A stretch of DNA of 64,000 nucleotides from Deltaproteobacteria bacterium (GTDB taxonomy: Bacteria; Myxococcota_A; UBA9042; PHBI01): the NCBI GenBank assembly GCA_020632715.1, contig JACKFA010000005.1:646952-710951 (forward strand). The letters run 5' to 3'. Under the pieces are notes generated by a model that saw only the letters and a list, made by a program, of their open reading frames with translations, was not told the DNA's origin and made no database searches. Positions 37,560 through 46,615 of the stretch are shown piece by piece. Each line of letters begins with the position of its first letter. Position 1 is the stretch's first letter. Position numbers and translations under genes: made by a program.

Positions 37560-40118
37560 ATGGCGACCCCGACCCCAGCGAAACGCACCCTCACCGAGCG
37601 CCTCGGCGGGCGCATCGACCACGACGCGGACTCCCTCTTCGAGGTGTTCGTCGGCTGGGTCACCGACCTCGGGCTCGAGCTCTACCCCGCGCAGGAGGAG
37701 GCGATCCTCGAGATCCTGACCGACCACCACGTCATCCTGAAGACGCCGACCGGGTCGGGGAAGTCGCTCGTCGCCGTGGCGCTCCACCTCGTCGCGCTCG
37801 CGCGCGGGAAGCGCGCCATCTACACGTCGCCCATCAAGGCGCTCGTGAACGAGAAGTTCCTCGACCTGTGCGACACCTTCGGGCCCGCGAAGGTCGGCAT
37901 GATGACGGGCGACTCGACCGTCAACCGCGACGCGCCCGTGCTCTGCTGCACGGCCGAGATCCTCGCGAACATGGCGCTGCGCGAGGGGGCCGACGCGCCC
38001 GCGGACTACGTCGTGATGGACGAGTTCCACTATTACGCCGACCGCGAGCGCGGCGTGGCCTGGCAGATCCCGCTGCTCGTCCTCACGAAGAGCACGTTCC
38101 TGCTCATGTCCGCGACGCTCGGCGACACGCGCGACCTCGAGGAGCGGCTCGAGGCGATGACGGGGAAGGCCGTGGTGTCGGTGTCGTCGGCGCAGCGGCC
38201 GGTGCCGCTCGCGTTCGAGTACAGCGAGGACGCGCTCCACGAGGCCGTGTACGACCTCGTGAAGAAGCAGCGGGCGCCGATCTACCTCGTGAACTTCACG
38301 CAGCGCGACGCGGCCGACCAGGCGCAGAACCTGATGTCGCAGGACTTCACGCCGAAGGAGGACAAGCGAGCCATCGCGGACGCGCTCGTGGGCGTGAAGT
38401 TCGACACGCCGTACGGCAAGGACATGCAGCGCTACGTGCGGCACGGGGTGGGGCTCCACCACGGCGGGCTCCTGCCGAAGTACCGGCTGCTCGTGGAGAA
38501 GCTGTCGCGGCAGGGGCTCCTGCGGGTCATCAGCGGCACGGACACGCTGGGCGTCGGGGTGAACATCCCGATCCGCACGGTGCTCTTCACGAAGCTCTGC
38601 AAGTTCGACGGGGAGAAGACGCGGATCCTGACGGTGCGCGACTTCAAGCAGATCGCGGGGCGCGCGGGGCGGAAGGGGTACGACACGCAGGGGTACGTGG
38701 TCGCGCAGGCGCCGGAGCACGTCATCGAGAACAAGCGCATCGAGGCGAACGCGGCGGCGAGCGGCAAGAAGAAGAGCAAGATCGTGCGGAAGCAGCCGCC
38801 GACGAAGGGCTACGTGCCGTGGAACGCGGAGACGTTCGCGCAGCTCGTCGAGGGGCAGCCGGAGGCGCTCGAGTCGAGCTTCGAGGTGACGCACGGGATG
38901 CTGGTCGAGCTCGTGCAGCGGCCGGACAACGCCTACCGGAAGGGGGGCGGTTATCGGCGGTTGGTGGAGCTCATCGGGCTCTCGCACGAGCACGACGGGA
39001 GCAAGCGGCACCTGCGGCGGCGGGCGCGGCGGTTGTTCCAGAGCCTCGTGAAGGCGGGGGTCTTCGAGCTGCGGGCGAGCGAGTACTTCGGCGGGCGCGA
39101 GGTCGTGGTGAGCGAGGGGCTGCAGACGGACTTCAGCCTGATGCAGTCGCTCGCGCTGTTCCTCGTGGAGGCGCTCGAGGCGCTCGACCCGAAGCAGCCG
39201 GACTTCGCGCTCGACGTGCTGTCGTTCTGCGAGGCGATCCTCGAGAACCCGCGGGCGATCCTGATGCGGCAGCTCGACGTGCTGAAGGGGCAGCTCATCG
39301 CGCAGTGGAAGGCGGACGGGCTCGAGTACGAGGAGCGGATGGCGCGGCTCGAGGGGGTGGACAACCCGAAGCCGAGGGCGGAGCTCCTGTACACGCTGTT
39401 CGACGCGTTCGAGGCGCACCACCCGTGGGTGGGGACGGAGAACGTGCGGCCGAAGTCGATCATGCGGGACATGGTCGAGCGGTACATGAGCTTCAACGAG
39501 TACGTGAAGGAGCTCGGGCTCGAGCGCATCGAGGGGACGCTGCTGCGCTACCTGTCGGAGGGGTTCAAGACGCTGGTGCACACGGTGCCGGCGCGGCTGC
39601 GGACGGACGAGCTGGTGGACGTGATCGCGTTCTTCCGGACGGTGCTGGCGCGGGTGGACTCGAGCCTCATCCACGAGTGGGAGCGGCTCATGTACGGCGA
39701 GGAGCAGACGGCGGTGCCGGAGCTTGCGGCGCCGCTCGACATCTCGCGGGACAAGCGGGCGTTCAACGCGCGGATCCGGGCGGAGCTGCACGCGCTGGTG
39801 AAGGCGCTGTCGGTGGGCGACTGGGAGGAGGCGGCGGCGCTGGTGCGGCAGGACGAGGACGACGCGTGGCCGCCGGAGCGGTTCGCGGAGGCGCTCGCGC
39901 CGTTCGTGGAGGAGCGCGGGGAGGTCGTGTTCGACCACGAGGCGCGGATGACGGACAAGACGCGGGTGGTCGCGGGCGGGCGGCACGAGTGGGAGGTCAC
40001 GCAGACGCTCGTCGACCGCGAGGGCGAGAACGACTGGGCGATCGTGGGGGTCATCGATCTCCGCGAGGACCAGGCGCCCGAGGGGCCGATGATCGCGCTG
40101 CGGTCTATCTCTTCGTAG
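37560..40118 (+). CDS. Ski2-like DEAD/DEAH-box RNA helicase with DUF3516 C-terminus
   Basis: 852 residues. ATG 37560 has GGAAGGA upstream. Walker A TPTGSGKS is at about 62-69, the DExH-type box MDEFHYY at about 153, motif III MSATLGD at about 182, and motif VI-type QIAGRAGRKG at about 365. The C-terminal ~350 residues match DUF3516, ending in a beta-sheet with WEVTQTLVDREGENDWAI. Such helicases are linked to RNA turnover in bacteria. Convergent with, and overlapping by 14 bp, the exported protein gene. Confidence 0.93.
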   Translation: MATPTPAKRTLTERLGGRIDHDADSLFEVFVGWVTDLGLELYPAQEEAILEILTDHHVILKTPTGSGKSLVAVALHLVALARGKRAIYTSPIKALVNEKFLDLCDTFGPAKVGMMTGDSTVNRDAPVLCCTAEILANMALREGADAPADYVVMDEFHYYADRERGVAWQIPLLVLTKSTFLLMSATLGDTRDLEERLEAMTGKAVVSVSSAQRPVPLAFEYSEDALHEAVYDLVKKQRAPIYLVNFTQRDAADQAQNLMSQDFTPKEDKRAIADALVGVKFDTPYGKDMQRYVRHGVGLHHGGLLPKYRLLVEKLSRQGLLRVISGTDTLGVGVNIPIRTVLFTKLCKFDGEKTRILTVRDFKQIAGRAGRKGYDTQGYVVAQAPEHVIENKRIEANAAASGKKKSKIVRKQPPTKGYVPWNAETFAQLVEGQPEALESSFEVTHGMLVELVQRPDNAYRKGGGYRRLVELIGLSHEHDGSKRHLRRRARRLFQSLVKAGVFELRASEYFGGREVVVSEGLQTDFSLMQSLALFLVEALEALDPKQPDFALDVLSFCEAILENPRAILMRQLDVLKGQLIAQWKADGLEYEERMARLEGVDNPKPRAELLYTLFDAFEAHHPWVGTENVRPKSIMRDMVERYMSFNEYVKELGLERIEGTLLRYLSEGFKTLVHTVPARLRTDELVDVIAFFRTVLARVDSSLIHEWERLMYGEEQTAVPELAAPLDISRDKRAFNARIRAELHALVKALSVGDWEEAAALVRQDEDDAWPPERFAEALAPFVEERGEVVFDHEARMTDKTRVVAGGRHEWEVTQTLVDREGENDWAIVGVIDLREDQAPEGPMIALRSISS

Positions 40119-40953
40119 GCTCGCGCTGCGGGGTGGCCGACTCGGGCTCGTCCACGCGGATCGCGCGCGCGATGCGCTCGGCGGCGGCGCGGAAGAGGTC
40201 GATCTCCTTCGTGCGCGCCTCGGGGGCCTGGTAGCGGACGATGAAGTGGCCGCCGGGCGTCCAGTAGAGGCGCTGGCGCCACGCGAGGCCGTCGTGGGTG
40301 TAGGCGTTCTCGAGCCAGCGGAGCGGGCCGTCGAGCTCGCTCGCGACGACCTTCTGGTAGGGCGCCGTCAGGGCGGCCGGGTTCGGCAGCGTGTCGAAGG
40401 GGCCCACGATCGTGAGCATCGTCTGGCGCGCGCCCTCGTAGGGGCCGTCGCCCTCGACCCAAACGTCCGTCACGATCTCGATGGGAAGGCGGCGCTCACC
40501 GGCCTCGCCGGTCGCGGCCGAGAAGGCCCACATCGGGAGGTCGACGAGTGGAAACACGGCGCGCCCGGCGACGACGTGCCATGCGTCCGTGTCGGGGCCG
40601 CGCGAGGCCCGCGCGATGCCGGCGTCGAGGGCGGCGCGGTCCGGGCCCTTGACGACCTCCGGCGCGGCGCCCGAGCGCGCGCGGACGTAGGCGTTCGCGA
40701 GCTCGCCGGCGCGGACGGTCACGGTGATGAGGTCCCAGGGCTCGGCTTTGGGCCCGGCGCCCGTGCCGATGGCGGCGACGGCGGTGGGGCCGGCGATCTC
40801 GATGGTCGCGCCGTGGCCGGAGAGGATGACGTGGACGGGCGCCGGCGCGCGGTTCGCGGCGGCGCGCCTTGCGGGGGACGCGGCGACGGCCGGGGGGACG
40901 ACGGAGGTGCCGAGGAAGGCGGCGAGGAGGGCGGGCCAGCGGAGATGCGTCAT
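40105..40953 (-). CDS. Exported protein of unknown function
   Basis: 282 residues with signal peptide MTHLRWPALLAAFLGTSVVPPAVA. The body is alpha/beta with a periodic helix near the C-terminus; no motif identifies it. Its ATG overlaps the stop of the upstream membrane gene (ATGA), so the two are translationally coupled and probably act together at the envelope. Confidence 0.65.
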   Translation of the reverse strand: MTHLRWPALLAAFLGTSVVPPAVAASPARRAAANRAPAPVHVILSGHGATIEIAGPTAVAAIGTGAGPKAEPWDLITVTVRAGELANAYVRARSGAAPEVVKGPDRAALDAGIARASRGPDTDAWHVVAGRAVFPLVDLPMWAFSAATGEAGERRLPIEIVTDVWVEGDGPYEGARQTMLTIVGPFDTLPNPAALTAPYQKVVASELDGPLRWLENAYTHDGLAWRQRLYWTPGGHFIVRYQAPEARTKEIDLFRAAAERIARAIRVDEPESATPQREPTKR

Positions 40954-42227
40954 GAGGGGGTCGGCTCCAGGGTCGAGGGGGCGGGCGGCGCCGGGGCGTC
41001 GCCGAAGGGGGTCACGAGCGCCGCGGCGTCGAGGGCCCTGGCGAGGCGGCCGGCGGCCAGGGCGGCGATGAGGTAGGGGAGCGCGGCGACGAGGTTGAGG
41101 ACGCTCGCGAGCAGGGGGGTGGACTCCAGCGCTCGATGCAGCGCCAGCGGCGTGAGGAGGCTCGCGCCGAAGACGACGACCGGCGCGGTGAGCGCGGCGC
41201 GCACGTGAGTCGAGAGACCGCGCCGCCCGAGCCAGGAGGTGGCGACGTGCGCGAGGTAGGTGAAGACGACGGCGGCGGCCTGGGCCAGGAGGCTCGCGAG
41301 GGAGGCGAGCGCCGTGTGCCACGACGGCTCGAACATCTTCCCGACGAGGACGGCGATGAAGGTGACGGCCGTGCCGGCCATGAGGGCCGTCGTGGCCCAC
41401 GCGAGGACGCGGGCGCCGGAGCGCGCCGGGAGGCGCCGGAACGGCGCGACGCCTGTGAGCCCGAGAGCCAGGGACGTGGCGAGGAGCCCGAGGGTGACGA
41501 CGACGGTGACACCGCTCTGCCCGAGGCCGACCGCGTCGAGGAGGCCCGGGACGACGTGGATGAGGACGAGGCCGATGAAGCCCAGGCGGAGAAGGCGCGC
41601 GCCGCGGGTCGCGGCGCGGAGGGCGACGTCGTCGGCGGGGCCTGCCGGTGACGGGGCGACGGCGCCGTGGCGGGAGCGCAGCGGGGCGGCCAGCACGGCG
41701 ACGAGGGCGAGATCGAAGGCGAGGAGGGCGACGATGAACGGAGCCGGGCCGCCCGCGAGGGCGAAGCCGACGACGGGGATGGACGCGAGGAGGAGGCCGA
41801 TCACGAGCGCGCTCGCGCGTCGGGGCCCGACGGCGACCCCGGCGGCGACGAGGCCGGCGATGGTCACGACGAAGCGGACGGCGCCGAGATCGTCGGCGGC
41901 GGCGTCGGACAACGCCATGGGTGGGACGAACCGGGCGGCGTAGGCGAGGAGGATGAGGACGCCGCCGACGACGGCTGGGCGCGAACGCGTCAGCGCGGCC
42001 CACGCGAGCGCGACGAGGGCGAAGGCGGCGAGGACGCTCGGTGTGAGGGCCTTGGCGGTCGCGACGAGGATGGTGCCCGAGCGGGTGTCGTGCCCGCCGA
42101 GCGCGAGGCCGCCGAGATGGACCAGGTCGAGGAAGACCATCGCGAGGGCGAGCCCGGTGAGGGCGCGGCGCGCGGGCGCGGTGGCGGCGGGCTCGAGGGG
42201 AGCCGCTGCGTGGGGGTGCGTGGACAA
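40950..42227 (-). CDS. Multi-pass membrane protein of unknown function
   Basis: 425 residues starting at TTG 42227 (MSTHPHAAAPLEPAATAP), with GAGG a few nt upstream; TTG is unusual but no ATG/GTG fits better. About ten to twelve membrane helices cover most of the length (LTGLALAMVFLDLVHLGGLA, GARLLRLGFIGLVLIHVVPGLL, AVVFTYLAHVATSWLG). No family recognised. Coupled by ATGA overlap to the following exported protein. It is divergent from the DUF6304 gene, 125 bp away. Confidence 0.65.
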   Translation of the reverse strand: MSTHPHAAAPLEPAATAPARRALTGLALAMVFLDLVHLGGLALGGHDTRSGTILVATAKALTPSVLAAFALVALAWAALTRSRPAVVGGVLILLAYAARFVPPMALSDAAADDLGAVRFVVTIAGLVAAGVAVGPRRASALVIGLLLASIPVVGFALAGGPAPFIVALLAFDLALVAVLAAPLRSRHGAVAPSPAGPADDVALRAATRGARLLRLGFIGLVLIHVVPGLLDAVGLGQSGVTVVVTLGLLATSLALGLTGVAPFRRLPARSGARVLAWATTALMAGTAVTFIAVLVGKMFEPSWHTALASLASLLAQAAAVVFTYLAHVATSWLGRRGLSTHVRAALTAPVVVFGASLLTPLALHRALESTPLLASVLNLVAALPYLIAALAAGRLARALDAAALVTPFGDAPAPPAPSTLEPTPS

Positions 42228-42352
42228 GGGGCCTCGCGTCGTGTCGTGGGGAGAGCTCGGGGAGGTTGCCGGAGGTGGGGCTCACGTGCCACTCACAGTT
42301 CGCTGACAGCCGCGAGCACCGAGGCTCGCGGCGCCGCTCCGGAGGAGGCGCC

Positions 42353-43030
42353 GTGTCACGAGACGAAGCCCATTACCCGGCCCATTACCCGGCGTTCTAC
42401 GAGGACGCGCAGGGGCGTGAGGCGGCGACGATCGAGAACGACGGGGCGACGCTGCGGGTGACGCTGCGCGGGGTGGTGTACTCGGGGGCGGACTTCGACC
42501 TGCTCGAGCCGGAGCCGGAGCAGCTCGAGGCGGCGCGGTCGGCGTTCACGCTGAACCACGGCGTCCTGTGCGCGTGCAGCCTGACGTGGGAGATGCCGCT
42601 CACGCTGCTGGTCGGCGGCCACCGCGGGGAGGGGCTCCTGCGGGCGCGGCTCCACCTGGGCGGGCCGGCGGCGAACGGCGGGATCGACGCGGAGCGGCTC
42701 GCGCTCGAGCTCGAGACGCCGCGCGGCGTGGCGCGGAGCGGCGGGGAGACGGGGTACTTCGAGGACGAGCTGGCCGAGCTGACGGCGGACCTGCCGCGCG
42801 ACGTGGCGCTCGTGAGCTGCTTCTCGTGTGGGTTGTCCGACTACAGCCCCGCGGGGCACGGGCTCTTCGGGGACCTGGCCTGCTTCCGGGACACGCCGGA
42901 GGCGTACGCGCGGGTGAGGTCGAAGCACGACCTGTTCGACCTCTGGGAGCAGAGCGCCGGGCTCGTGCAGGAGACGCACCTCTGCCCGATGTGGCGCCCG
43001 CGCGCGCCGGACACGGGATACCGGGGATAG
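42353..43030 (+). CDS. DUF6304 family protein
   Basis: 225 residues from GTG 42353, preceded by GGAGGAGG. The conserved C-terminal block is HGLFGDLACFRDTPEAYARVRSKHDLF, then LVQETHLCPMWRPRAPDTGYRG. An FSCGLSDYSP Cys motif lies in the middle. Members are soluble and of unknown function; I recall them mainly from actinobacteria. Convergent with the sigma-54 activator, 15 bp apart. Confidence 0.78.
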   Translation: MSRDEAHYPAHYPAFYEDAQGREAATIENDGATLRVTLRGVVYSGADFDLLEPEPEQLEAARSAFTLNHGVLCACSLTWEMPLTLLVGGHRGEGLLRARLHLGGPAANGGIDAERLALELETPRGVARSGGETGYFEDELAELTADLPRDVALVSCFSCGLSDYSPAGHGLFGDLACFRDTPEAYARVRSKHDLFDLWEQSAGLVQETHLCPMWRPRAPDTGYRG

Positions 43031-43045
43031 CCGCGAGCGGCGCGC

Positions 43046-44323
43046 TCAGTCCCCGTCGAGCTCGAGCGGGACGCCGAGCTTCTCGGCCCAGGTCTTGACC
43101 GTCTTGCGCTCGCAGCCGAAGTGCTTCGCGAGCGCGGTCAGCGTATGGAACCGGCGCGCGGCCTCCGCGAGCAGCTCGCGGTCTCTGTAGTCGCGGGCCC
43201 GGGGCGAGGCAGGCGCGCTCTCGACGACGTCGAGCCCGAGGCGCCCGACGTCGCCCTCGCCGAGCTCGACCCGGCCGCCGTCGGAGAAGGCGCGGATTCG
43301 GGCGGCGAGGCTCGCCACGTCGCGCAGGTTCGCCGGGAAGCGCGTCATCGCGATGCGCTCGGCGAGCTCCACGCTGATCGGCCACGCGCCGCGGAGCTCG
43401 TACGCGAGGAACGCGAGGATGTCCTCGCGGCGCTCGGCGAGCGGCGCCAGGCGCAGGTGGAAGCGGCGGAGGCGTGAGAGGAGGTCGACGCGGAAGCGGC
43501 CGGCGTCGATGTCGTCGTCGAGGGCACGGTTCGTCGCGGCCACGACGCGGACATCGACGTGCTTGGGCTTCGCGCCGACGACGGCGATCTCCCCGACCTC
43601 GAGGGCGCGCAGGAGCTTCGCCTGCACGGTGGGCTCGAGCTCGCCGACCTCGTCGAGGAAGAGGACGCCGCCGTCTGCGCGCTCGAAGGCGCCCTTGAAG
43701 TCGGCGGTGGCGCCGGTGAAGGCGCCGCGCCGGTGGCCGAAGAGGGCGCTCTCGGCGAGCTGGGGGCTCAGGTTGGCGCAGTTCAGGACGACGAAGCTCC
43801 CGGCGCGCCCGCTCGCCTTGCCGAAGGCCTTCGCCACGTACTCCTTGCCGGTGCCGGGCGGCCCCTCGATGAGGAGCGAGCCGGCCTCGCGCGCGACGGC
43901 GCGGATGTAGGCGGCGGCGTCGCGCGCGGCGACCGAGCGGCCGAAGATGTCGCTGACGCCGTGGTCGTCGGGGGCGTCGGCCGCGACGACGAAGACGGTG
44001 TCGCCGACGCGCACGACGTCGCCGACCTCGAGGTCGAAGGCGCGGCCGCGGGCGCCGTTGACGAAGACGCCGTTCCGGCTGTCGAGGTCGGTGAGCTTGC
44101 GGCCCTGGAGGCGCGCGTGGTTGCGGCTCGCGCGGCCGTCGGTGAGGAGCGGGAGGTCGCAGTCCGGCGAGCGGCCGATGACGGCGTCGCCGCGGAGCGG
44201 GAGCGCGCGCCAGGTCTCGCTGCCGGGGGGGCCGCCGCTCAGGACGAGGTGCGGGATCGCGGCCCGGCGCGCCGGGCGTCGCGCAGACGGGTAGTCGTCG
44301 GTGGTGTCGGAGCTTTCGAACAC
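43046..44323 (-). CDS. Sigma-54-dependent transcriptional activator with N-terminal FHA domain
   Basis: 425 residues. FHA domain about residues 30-110 (VIGRSPDCDLPLL, SRNHARL, LDSRNGVFVNG), which binds phosphothreonine. The AAA+ domain has Walker A EGPPGTGKEY, the sigma-54-contacting GAFTGA loop, Walker B GGVLFLDEVGEL and the arginine-finger region FRVDLLSRL. A short Fis-type HTH ends the protein (LTALAKHFGCERKTVKTWAEKLG). It would activate promoters with -24/-12 elements in response to phosphorylation of a partner. Divergent from a Ser/Thr kinase gene, 48 bp apart. A -24/-12 promoter lies downstream of that kinase gene. Confidence 0.94.
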   Translation of the reverse strand: MFESSDTTDDYPSARRPARRAAIPHLVLSGGPPGSETWRALPLRGDAVIGRSPDCDLPLLTDGRASRNHARLQGRKLTDLDSRNGVFVNGARGRAFDLEVGDVVRVGDTVFVVAADAPDDHGVSDIFGRSVAARDAAAYIRAVAREAGSLLIEGPPGTGKEYVAKAFGKASGRAGSFVVLNCANLSPQLAESALFGHRRGAFTGATADFKGAFERADGGVLFLDEVGELEPTVQAKLLRALEVGEIAVVGAKPKHVDVRVVAATNRALDDDIDAGRFRVDLLSRLRRFHLRLAPLAERREDILAFLAYELRGAWPISVELAERIAMTRFPANLRDVASLAARIRAFSDGGRVELGEGDVGRLGLDVVESAPASPRARDYRDRELLAEAARRFHTLTALAKHFGCERKTVKTWAEKLGVPLELDGD

Positions 44324-44371
44324 GGCTCGGGGAGGTTACCCGAGAAGCCGCCTCCGTGCTACGGTCTCGCC

Positions 44372-45949
44372 ATGCCCGGCGATGTGCACGAGCCGCGCGT
44401 CCTCGACCGTGAGTACGAGCTCCAGACGCGCCTCGGGCGCGGGGGAGCGGCCGTCGTCGTGAAGGCGCGGCAGCGCAGTCTCGGACGCGCGGTGGCGCTG
44501 AAGGTGCTGTCGAAGGAGCTCTCACCGAGGCAGGAGCGGCTCTTCTTCGAGGAGGCGACGCGGCTCGCGGCGCTCGACCACCCGAACATCGTGACGATCC
44601 ACGACTTCGGCGTGCTCGGGGCGAGTCGGCGCCCGTGCCTGGTGATGCAGCTCGTGTCGGGGCGCGACCTCGCGCAGCTCCTGGCCGAGGAGGGGCCGCT
44701 CGCGCCGGCGCGGGCGGTGGGGCTCGTGGCGCAGGCGTGCGACGCGCTCGCGTACAGCCACGCGGCGGGGCTCGTGCACCGCGACATCAAGCCGGCGAAC
44801 CTGCTGGTCACGGACACGGGGGACCGTGAGCACGTGCTGGTGGCCGACTTCGGCGTGGCGCGGGACACCTCGAAGCGAGGCGAGAGCTCGGTGATCGGGG
44901 TGGTCAGCGGCACGCCGGCGTGGATGAGCCCGGAGCAGTGCGCAGGTGAGGCGTCGGGCGTGACGTCGGACGTCTATAGCCTGGCGCTCGTGCTCTACGC
45001 GCTCCTGACGGGGCGGAACCCGTTCGAGCGCGCGAACCCGGCGGCGGCGATGAACGCGCAGCTCGGGCCGCGGCCGGCGTCACCGGACGAGGTTCGGCCC
45101 GAGGTGTCGAGGGCGCTGTCGCGGGTGGTGATGAGCGCGCTCGCGGCGTCGCCGAGCGCGAGGCCGCAGAGCGCGAGGGCGCTCAAGGACCTGCTGCTCG
45201 CCTCGTTGGAGGGGCCGGAGAGCCGGCCGACGCAGGCGGGAGCGAGGCGAGCGCCATCCGACGTCACGCTCGACGCGCAGCCGGCGGAGAGGACCGTGGC
45301 GGCGCCAGCCGTCGCCGAGGCGGCGTTCTCGACGGTGCCGCGATCGAAGCGCTGGTCGCATCGCGCCACGCTGGGCGTGGCGTTGGTGTTGGCGGTGCTC
45401 GTCGTCGGAGCGGTGCTCGTGGCGCGGCACTTGGTCAGCACGGAGCTCGACGCGCTGCCGCAGTTCCCGTTTCGCGAGGAGCTCCTCGACGAGCTCGCGG
45501 TGCTGGGGACGCGCGGGAACCTGCCGTGGGGAGCATCATGGGACACGGTGCGGAGGAAGCTCGGACCGCAGTGGATGGAGGCCACGAAGTTGGACTACGG
45601 GGATCGAGGACTGAGACGGGTCTGGTATCGGCCCAAGAACGGTGCTTCCGGCGAGGACACGCCCGAGACCCTGCTCCTGTTCCGCGGGGTTCGGCTCGCG
45701 GGGCTCTACATCCGTTTCTTCGACACCGAGACGCGGGAGAGCTTGAGCACCGCGCTCGAGCGGCGCTTCGGGCGGGAGCCCGATGAGCAGAGAACCTCGC
45801 GGCTCGGAAACGCGGAACGACCTCTCCTCGAGTGGCGGCAGGGTCGACTCTCCTGGTTCGTTCACACTTACTGCGGCGACGGTTGCTGGGCGGCGCTTCA
45901 GATCGCGTCGGACTCCCGGGTATTCCTCGACAGCCACGTCGGGAAGTGA
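44372..45949 (+). CDS. Membrane-anchored Ser/Thr protein kinase with extracytoplasmic sensor domain
   Basis: 525 residues. Kinase domain about 15-275: glycine loop LGRGGAAVVVKA, VALKVL Lys, HRDIKPANLL catalytic loop (about 137), ADFGVARD, GTPAWMSPEQ. A Ser/Pro/Ala linker, a single membrane helix (about 333-353) and a C-terminal domain of about 170 residues follow, the latter with WGASWDTVRRKLG and LLLFRGVRLAGLYIRFF, similar to parts of the exported protein at 31772. ATG 44372 fits the usual start. Divergent from an FHA-domain sigma-54 activator, a likely phosphorylation target by inference. Confidence 0.93.
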   Translation: MPGDVHEPRVLDREYELQTRLGRGGAAVVVKARQRSLGRAVALKVLSKELSPRQERLFFEEATRLAALDHPNIVTIHDFGVLGASRRPCLVMQLVSGRDLAQLLAEEGPLAPARAVGLVAQACDALAYSHAAGLVHRDIKPANLLVTDTGDREHVLVADFGVARDTSKRGESSVIGVVSGTPAWMSPEQCAGEASGVTSDVYSLALVLYALLTGRNPFERANPAAAMNAQLGPRPASPDEVRPEVSRALSRVVMSALAASPSARPQSARALKDLLLASLEGPESRPTQAGARRAPSDVTLDAQPAERTVAAPAVAEAAFSTVPRSKRWSHRATLGVALVLAVLVVGAVLVARHLVSTELDALPQFPFREELLDELAVLGTRGNLPWGASWDTVRRKLGPQWMEATKLDYGDRGLRRVWYRPKNGASGEDTPETLLLFRGVRLAGLYIRFFDTETRESLSTALERRFGREPDEQRTSRLGNAERPLLEWRQGRLSWFVHTYCGDGCWAALQIASDSRVFLDSHVGK

Positions 45950-46044
45950 ATTCCCTGGGGGCAGGGTGGGAATCCCGCGCGGAACGACTGAGCGCGGCCC
46001 AATAACCGGCTGATATCAAACGAATCAACGCGCGCTGCTGGGCA

Positions 46045-46058
46045 GGCACGTCGCTTGC
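46045..46058 (+). promoter_or_regulatory. Sigma-54 (-24/-12) promoter
   Basis: GGCACG-TCGC-TTGC: the GG at 46045-46046 and the GC at 46057-46058 are separated by exactly 10 bp, matching the -24/-12 consensus at all invariant positions. The expected start of transcription is about 46070, 38 bp before the lipoprotein ATG at 46108. The FHA sigma-54 activator at 43046-44323 is the obvious candidate activator. Confidence 0.72.
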
Positions 46059-46107
46059 GACTCCGGATTGCGCCGGTCGGGTTGACCGGTCACTTCCGGA
46101 GAATGCC

Positions 46108-46509
46108 ATGAAGAAGCTCGGATCGCCGGTGCGCCGGCGAGGCACGGCGTGGTGCGCTGCGGCGCTCGCGCTCGGGGTCGCAGGCACCGCCTGCGATGGA
46201 GACGGTGGAGGCTGCGAGTTCCCGACGGGGAGCTACACCGTCCAGATCGCCTACGCCTTCGGCGACTGCGACTCGGACCTCGTGAGCGAGGTGATGTCGG
46301 GGTTCCCGGTCACGTCGAGCATCTGGGACCCGACCTGCGGCGACGAGCGCCGCGTGAGCCACGTCGACGACGCGGGCTGCGACGTGACGCTGCAGATCGA
46401 CCTGCACCGCGGCAAGCGCGGCGTCGAGGACAGCGTCCTCTCGGTCGAGCGCGACTGCGGCTTCACGCAGTGCACGGCCTACTTCGACCTCTTCTGGACG
46501 CACCTGTAG
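46108..46509 (+). CDS. Small lipoprotein of unknown function, sigma-54 controlled
   Basis: 133 residues: signal peptide with lipobox AGTAC (near residue 29), then a compact domain with eight Cys residues, probably disulfide-bonded, and alternating strands (YTVQIAYAFGDCDSDLV, CDVTLQIDLHRGKRGV, CTAYFDLFWTHL). GGAGAATGCC precedes the ATG. Its promoter is of the sigma-54 type. No family recognised. Confidence 0.72.
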   Translation: MKKLGSPVRRRGTAWCAAALALGVAGTACDGDGGGCEFPTGSYTVQIAYAFGDCDSDLVSEVMSGFPVTSSIWDPTCGDERRVSHVDDAGCDVTLQIDLHRGKRGVEDSVLSVERDCGFTQCTAYFDLFWTHL

Positions 46510-46517
46510 CGCCCCGG

Positions 46518-46570
46518 CGCGCCGAGCGGGTCGGCAGCACCTCCCGTTGCTCCCGGCCCGGCTCGGCGCG
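46518..46570 (+). terminator. Stem-loop downstream of small lipoprotein gene
   Basis: CGCGCCGAGC at 46518-46527 pairs perfectly with GCTCGGCGCG at 46561-46570, 9 bp past the stop codon. There is no U-tract, so termination is likely but not certain. It separates the lipoprotein unit from the viperin gene. Confidence 0.45.
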
Positions 46571-46615
46571 ACGCCCGCGGCACATCCCCGAATCTCCCAC
46601 CATCGAGGCAGACCG

